A stretch of DNA of 64,000 bases, from assembly GCF_004337985.1 (NCBI RefSeq), contig NW_021940918.1, positions 2,394,052-2,458,051 of the forward strand, given 5' to 3'. Numbering within the stretch: position 1 is the first letter of the stretch; every line of letters begins with the position of its first letter. Positions 60,801 through 64,000 of the stretch are shown here, piece by piece. Under the pieces are notes generated by a model. It was not told where the DNA came from, made no database searches, and saw only the letters and a program-made list of their open reading frames with translations. Source of the stretch: Pyricularia pennisetigena (lineage: Eukaryota; Ascomycota; Sordariomycetes; Magnaporthales; Pyriculariaceae). A program made the translations under genes and the position numbers.

Positions 60801-61067
60801 TTGCCAAGGATTTCGCTGCAGCTGCCTGTATGGGAAAAAAAAAAAAAAAAAAAAGTCAGTCGCGTGCGAAATACTGATGCGCGTTTGCACGCGAAGCCGG
60901 AGGATGGACATACCAATCTGAATCCAGGTCACTTCAGTCGCCTCGGCCATGCGCCGGGCGGCCGAGGAGTATTGAGGTCCAGGAGGCATACCGCCCGGCG
61001 GTAGAGGCGCGCCGGGCCCGTGATGCATGTGCACCGGCATTGGGGGCGACGGCCGATGCGACGCCAT
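57830..61067 (-). CDS. SSN6: General transcriptional corepressor Ssn6/Cyc8
   Basis: Eight exons on the minus strand: 61067-60914, 60825-60622, 60556-60474, 60403-60224, 60160-60068, 59997-59841, 59785-59541 and 59476-57830. All phases agree and give 920 residues. Ssn6 works with Tup1 to repress many genes in the nucleus. TPR repeats fill residues 50-410 (ILGNLEDAMQAYERAITINP, then KLWYGIGILYDRYGSLEHAEEA, then TFWCSIGVLYYQINQYRDALDAYSRAI). The C-terminal half is rich in Pro, Gln and His (QQ and PPPPPP runs) and then Arg/Asp/Ser-rich with ...DVDEDYDDSGEDEKK. Ssn6 homologues carry the same tail type. Confidence 0.95.
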
Positions 61068-64000
61068 GTTGTTGGAGACTTGAAAGCAGCTACGACTGTT
61101 TAGTTGCGTTGCCGGGTGTGGTTGTGACGTTTATTAGGGACAGTTATTGTCCAGAGGCTTTCCTCGGCTTAAGGGCAGAGGATCGCGTACTTGAGCCGAG
61201 TCTGAATGCGCAAAAATGACGTGGATTCACCGATGCGCGACGTTTTGTTCACTACCAGAATGACAACAGCAAGCTCGCTTGAGATCGCCCAGCTTCTTTC
61301 CTAATATTGGGCTCGCGTGTGTCGACGTTGCTGCTGTGACTGGTTTCAACGACGGCGTCGTTTGGCAGTGTGTCCAGGCTGTTGATGCTGGGTTAGGCAC
61401 GCACGAGACATGAACAGTCGCGGTGTAAACAATGAGTAAAGAAATTTAATACAAGAAAAGCCTGAGCCTAGCTTGAATGCAAAGTCAGAACGCCAAGCAA
61501 TAAGTATTGTTGACGTCTGGCGTTGATAAAGCGATCGCAGTGATGCTCTGGGGAACGCAGGATGGTGGATAAAGAACTTGAAGAGAGAAGGAGAGGACAA
61601 GAAAAGAGGGAGGAAATTGAATGTGGAGGGCTCTGGCAACTTACAAAGATACCTAACCCACGAAGGAGGAAGGAGCGAAGAGCACACCCTATGGAGTGCT
61701 CTTTGCACGAGGGAACTCAACACGCCCCACCTGGTCCCACACACACCCTCAAGGAAGTCAAGGCAGTTGAGCGTCTAGCTAGGCCGGCCGCAAGTCTTGC
61801 CTCCATTTGTTAGCTAACGCACCTACCAGGTGGATTATGTGCTCAGGTTTTTCCCACCCTGGGACCCGGCTACTTTTTTGCTTGTTTATACTACTAATTA
61901 TGGCCATTCAATGTGGTTAAGATGGCGAACAATGTTGACAAGTTCTAGCCGCGAATGCAACCGGGTTTGCGTATATACATAGCTGCACGAGTGTCTATAG
62001 GGACAACCTAATTCTAGCAGAAACGGGACATCGTTAAATTCGCCAAACCCGATGCTGTTTGCGACAACTTAGCATATATGAATTGGCACTAGGAGAGGAA
62101 ACGCTTCGTCTTTGGCTCACGTCACGGTAATTGCTATACTAACTCGAAATAAAAGAATGACCTTGCAGCCTTGCATAGCCTGGCATTTATAAGGGGAAAA
62201 AAACGCCTATGTTGGAACGATGACGGCAACACCACATGGTCAATCGTGGGAGATGGGCGGGCGCACGTTCAAATATCAGACCACACATCGAGAAGCAAAT
62301 CGAACCGATCGAAAGCTATATATTTTACCTTGAGTAAGGCCACTATGTGTGCCAACTATTAAACTTGAGATTAATTTGATCATAGTTATTGTGTACCTAC
62401 CTAGTTACCCATAGCCGTATTCGGTCTGAATTTAGAAAGAAAGAAAAAAAACCAGGGCGCAATGCATCAGGCTCCTTTTTTGGTTTTTGCTTTTCGGGTT
62501 TTTCTTTTATTTTCTCAACGTTTGATGTCTTCTTTAAGTAAGGTCCATTATGCACATAGCAAGTGCTGTCGAATCATAAATGCAGTGCTAGTTCACATCG
62601 ATATGGCGATTTCAATCACAGCTGCAGAATACAATACAATACGCATGCCCGAATAACCGTGTCATCTCACCTTCAGCTTGCATTGGTCTGTTTTTGTTTC
62701 CAGGCGGAACCCCGCAGGACCGACACATGGTTCCAAAGTTCCATGACCCTGTCACTGTTTAGGGGGCGCCTGCTTATCGTTCCCTCGTTTCATCCCAAGT
62801 TGACCGTCCCAGCGGTAGGACGGCAGTCAGTCCAGTCAGTTTCTACCAGCCTGTCCATCCGACGTTTGACATCAGTAGAGTTCGGTGCAGGTCTTAGCAG
62901 CCACCGGGACGCACGAGATCCCCCTAACTGCCTACCTTAGATTAGACAGAACTAGACTACCTAAAGTACATACCTAAGTTACTCCGTATGCGACCATCCG
63001 TGCTCGGGACTTTGCTAGCATCGCAGACGCAATGCAGGTACCTAGTGCGTCACCTCCGTCAGGCAGAAAAGTAGATGCGAGCCTCAATCCTCCAAGTGAT
63101 ACATACTCGAGTACATAAGTACAGTATAGGCACAATTAAGCTATTAAGAACTTGACTACTCGCATTTCATCATTTCACAGAATTTAGCTATATCTGCAGC
63201 ATTTTTCAACAGCCACCGTTCAAGTCGACTCGCCTGTGGCTACTTGGCGCTAATGTAGTAGAATGACATCTTCTCTTTTCATCCATTTTTTCCACTCAAT
63301 TTTTTATTATTTTTGATTATTGTTTTTCTTTTTTAACTTGCAAGATATTCCAAAACCAGACTAAATAGGAAACAAAAAAAGCTCCGATTTTTACGATGGA
63401 ACGGACTTCCACAATACCCCCGAGATGTTTTCCTGGTCCAGTAAGCCTGAGTAGATCGATGCAGTAAAGAACCAACCCGCTGGGGTCAAGGGAACTTGAA
63501 TTGGCGGATTGCGCCGCTCTCTTGTTCAGTGTCGGCAGGACAACCTAGTCAAATATCCAACCTACCAAAATAAAGGTGTGAAGCTAGACTAGTAGTTCAA
63601 CGTACTACGGAGTGCTTGGTAAAAGAACCTGCTTATTTCAATCCGCCTCGTGTCATGTTCCTCAGACCATCAATCCCGAGGGTGCCGTCTCGCAGTCTCA
63701 AGTTACGACCAGGTACCGACGAACGAGAGGGTGCGTCCATTCGATCCGTCTCAACGTTTCCCCACCCGTCGCTGTTAAATGCTCCTAGATACATGGTTGG
63801 GCTGACGTCCAAGCGAGGATGATAGAGCTCACTGTTATGCATACCCAAATCGGTAGGTGATTAGTTCTATGACTTGTATGGTAGTGGGTGGCGAAAGACA
63901 GAAGAAAAATTAGACAAATAAAATAAAATAAAATATAAATTCAAATTCAAATTCAAATAAAGAAGCACCCCCGCTGCATGTGTAGCCAAGAGGGGGGGGG
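61068..64000. promoter_or_regulatory. 2.9 kb SSN6 upstream region
   Basis: This is the long 5' flank of SSN6 to the window edge. Short frames (for example 61346-61744 minus, 62563-62940 plus, 63633-63848 minus) have no recognisable domain. It includes T- and A-rich blocks, several AGGTACCT and ACTCCGTA-type units (62398, 62980, 63036, 63608), and AAATA/ATTCA repeats near 63900-63958 beside a G run at the end. Nothing else is seen. Confidence 0.45.
63904..63960. repeat. AT-rich simple repeats (TAAAA and ATTCAA units)
   Basis: Four TAAAA units are followed by four ATTCAA-type units in 57 bases near the window end. This is simple sequence only. Confidence 0.75.

Noticed and set aside
61346..62940. 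Several frames of 60-130 codons in the SSN6 upstream region
   Set aside because: They overlap each other on both strands, lack domains and splice logic, and fit chance open frames.

Overview
The window is nuclear DNA of a filamentous ascomycete (Pezizomycotina, most likely Sordariomycetes). This rests on short GT-AG introns (mostly 50-150 nt) with CTRAC-type branch sites, a Zn2Cys6 regulator, and readily recognised fungal versions of TRP2, COX5, SSN6, TFB1, LSM1, MUS7 and ORC5. The species cannot be named from what is visible. The assembly is a draft: there are N gaps at 4866-4867, 23855-23880 and 52202-53148, mostly beside A or T runs. All exon coordinates were derived by hand from open frames, splice consensus and reading phase; none was checked against RNA.

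Layout. 1-10.7 kb is an accessory-looking cluster of small Myb/SANT-like putative DNA-binding proteins: three genes on the minus strand (461-1117, 2116-2613, 3706-4461), then one on the plus strand (6820-8160), then a tandem array of five related first exons (8657, 8985, 9311, 9663, 10017). All five end at equivalent phase-2 splice donors, and only the last is followed by downstream coding exons (10251-10646). This array is the most unusual thing in the window.

From 11.3 kb onward the content is conserved, mostly housekeeping genes: a SLY41/TPT-family transporter (-), SF3B2/CUS1 (+), a Zn2Cys6 transcription factor (-), ORC5 (+), mitochondrial ATP synthase beta (-), glycogen branching enzyme (-, 3' end in a gap), mitochondrial ClpX (+), COX5 (-), a tiny single-helix protein (-), a 2151-residue MUS7/MMS22 repair protein (+), a large mitochondrial-type AAA ATPase (-), TFIIH subunit TFB1 (-), ribosomal protein L3 (+), a NuiA-like small protein (+), TRP2 anthranilate synthase (+), a GFA/CENP-V zinc protein (-, 5' end in the gap), an Sds3-like chromatin protein (-), LSM1 (+) and the SSN6/CYC8 corepressor (-). 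The last 2.9 kb (61068-64000) is apparently non-coding sequence upstream of SSN6.

The genes do not form a pathway cluster. Several encode mitochondrial proteins (ATP2, COX5, CLPX, the AAA ATPase and possibly the small protein) and several act in chromatin, replication or transcription (ORC5, MUS7, TFB1, SSN6, Sds3-like). This looks like an ordinary mix of neighbours. The candidate new system is the Myb-like exon array, which could give one gene five interchangeable DNA-binding modules on a common acidic, lysine-rich tail.
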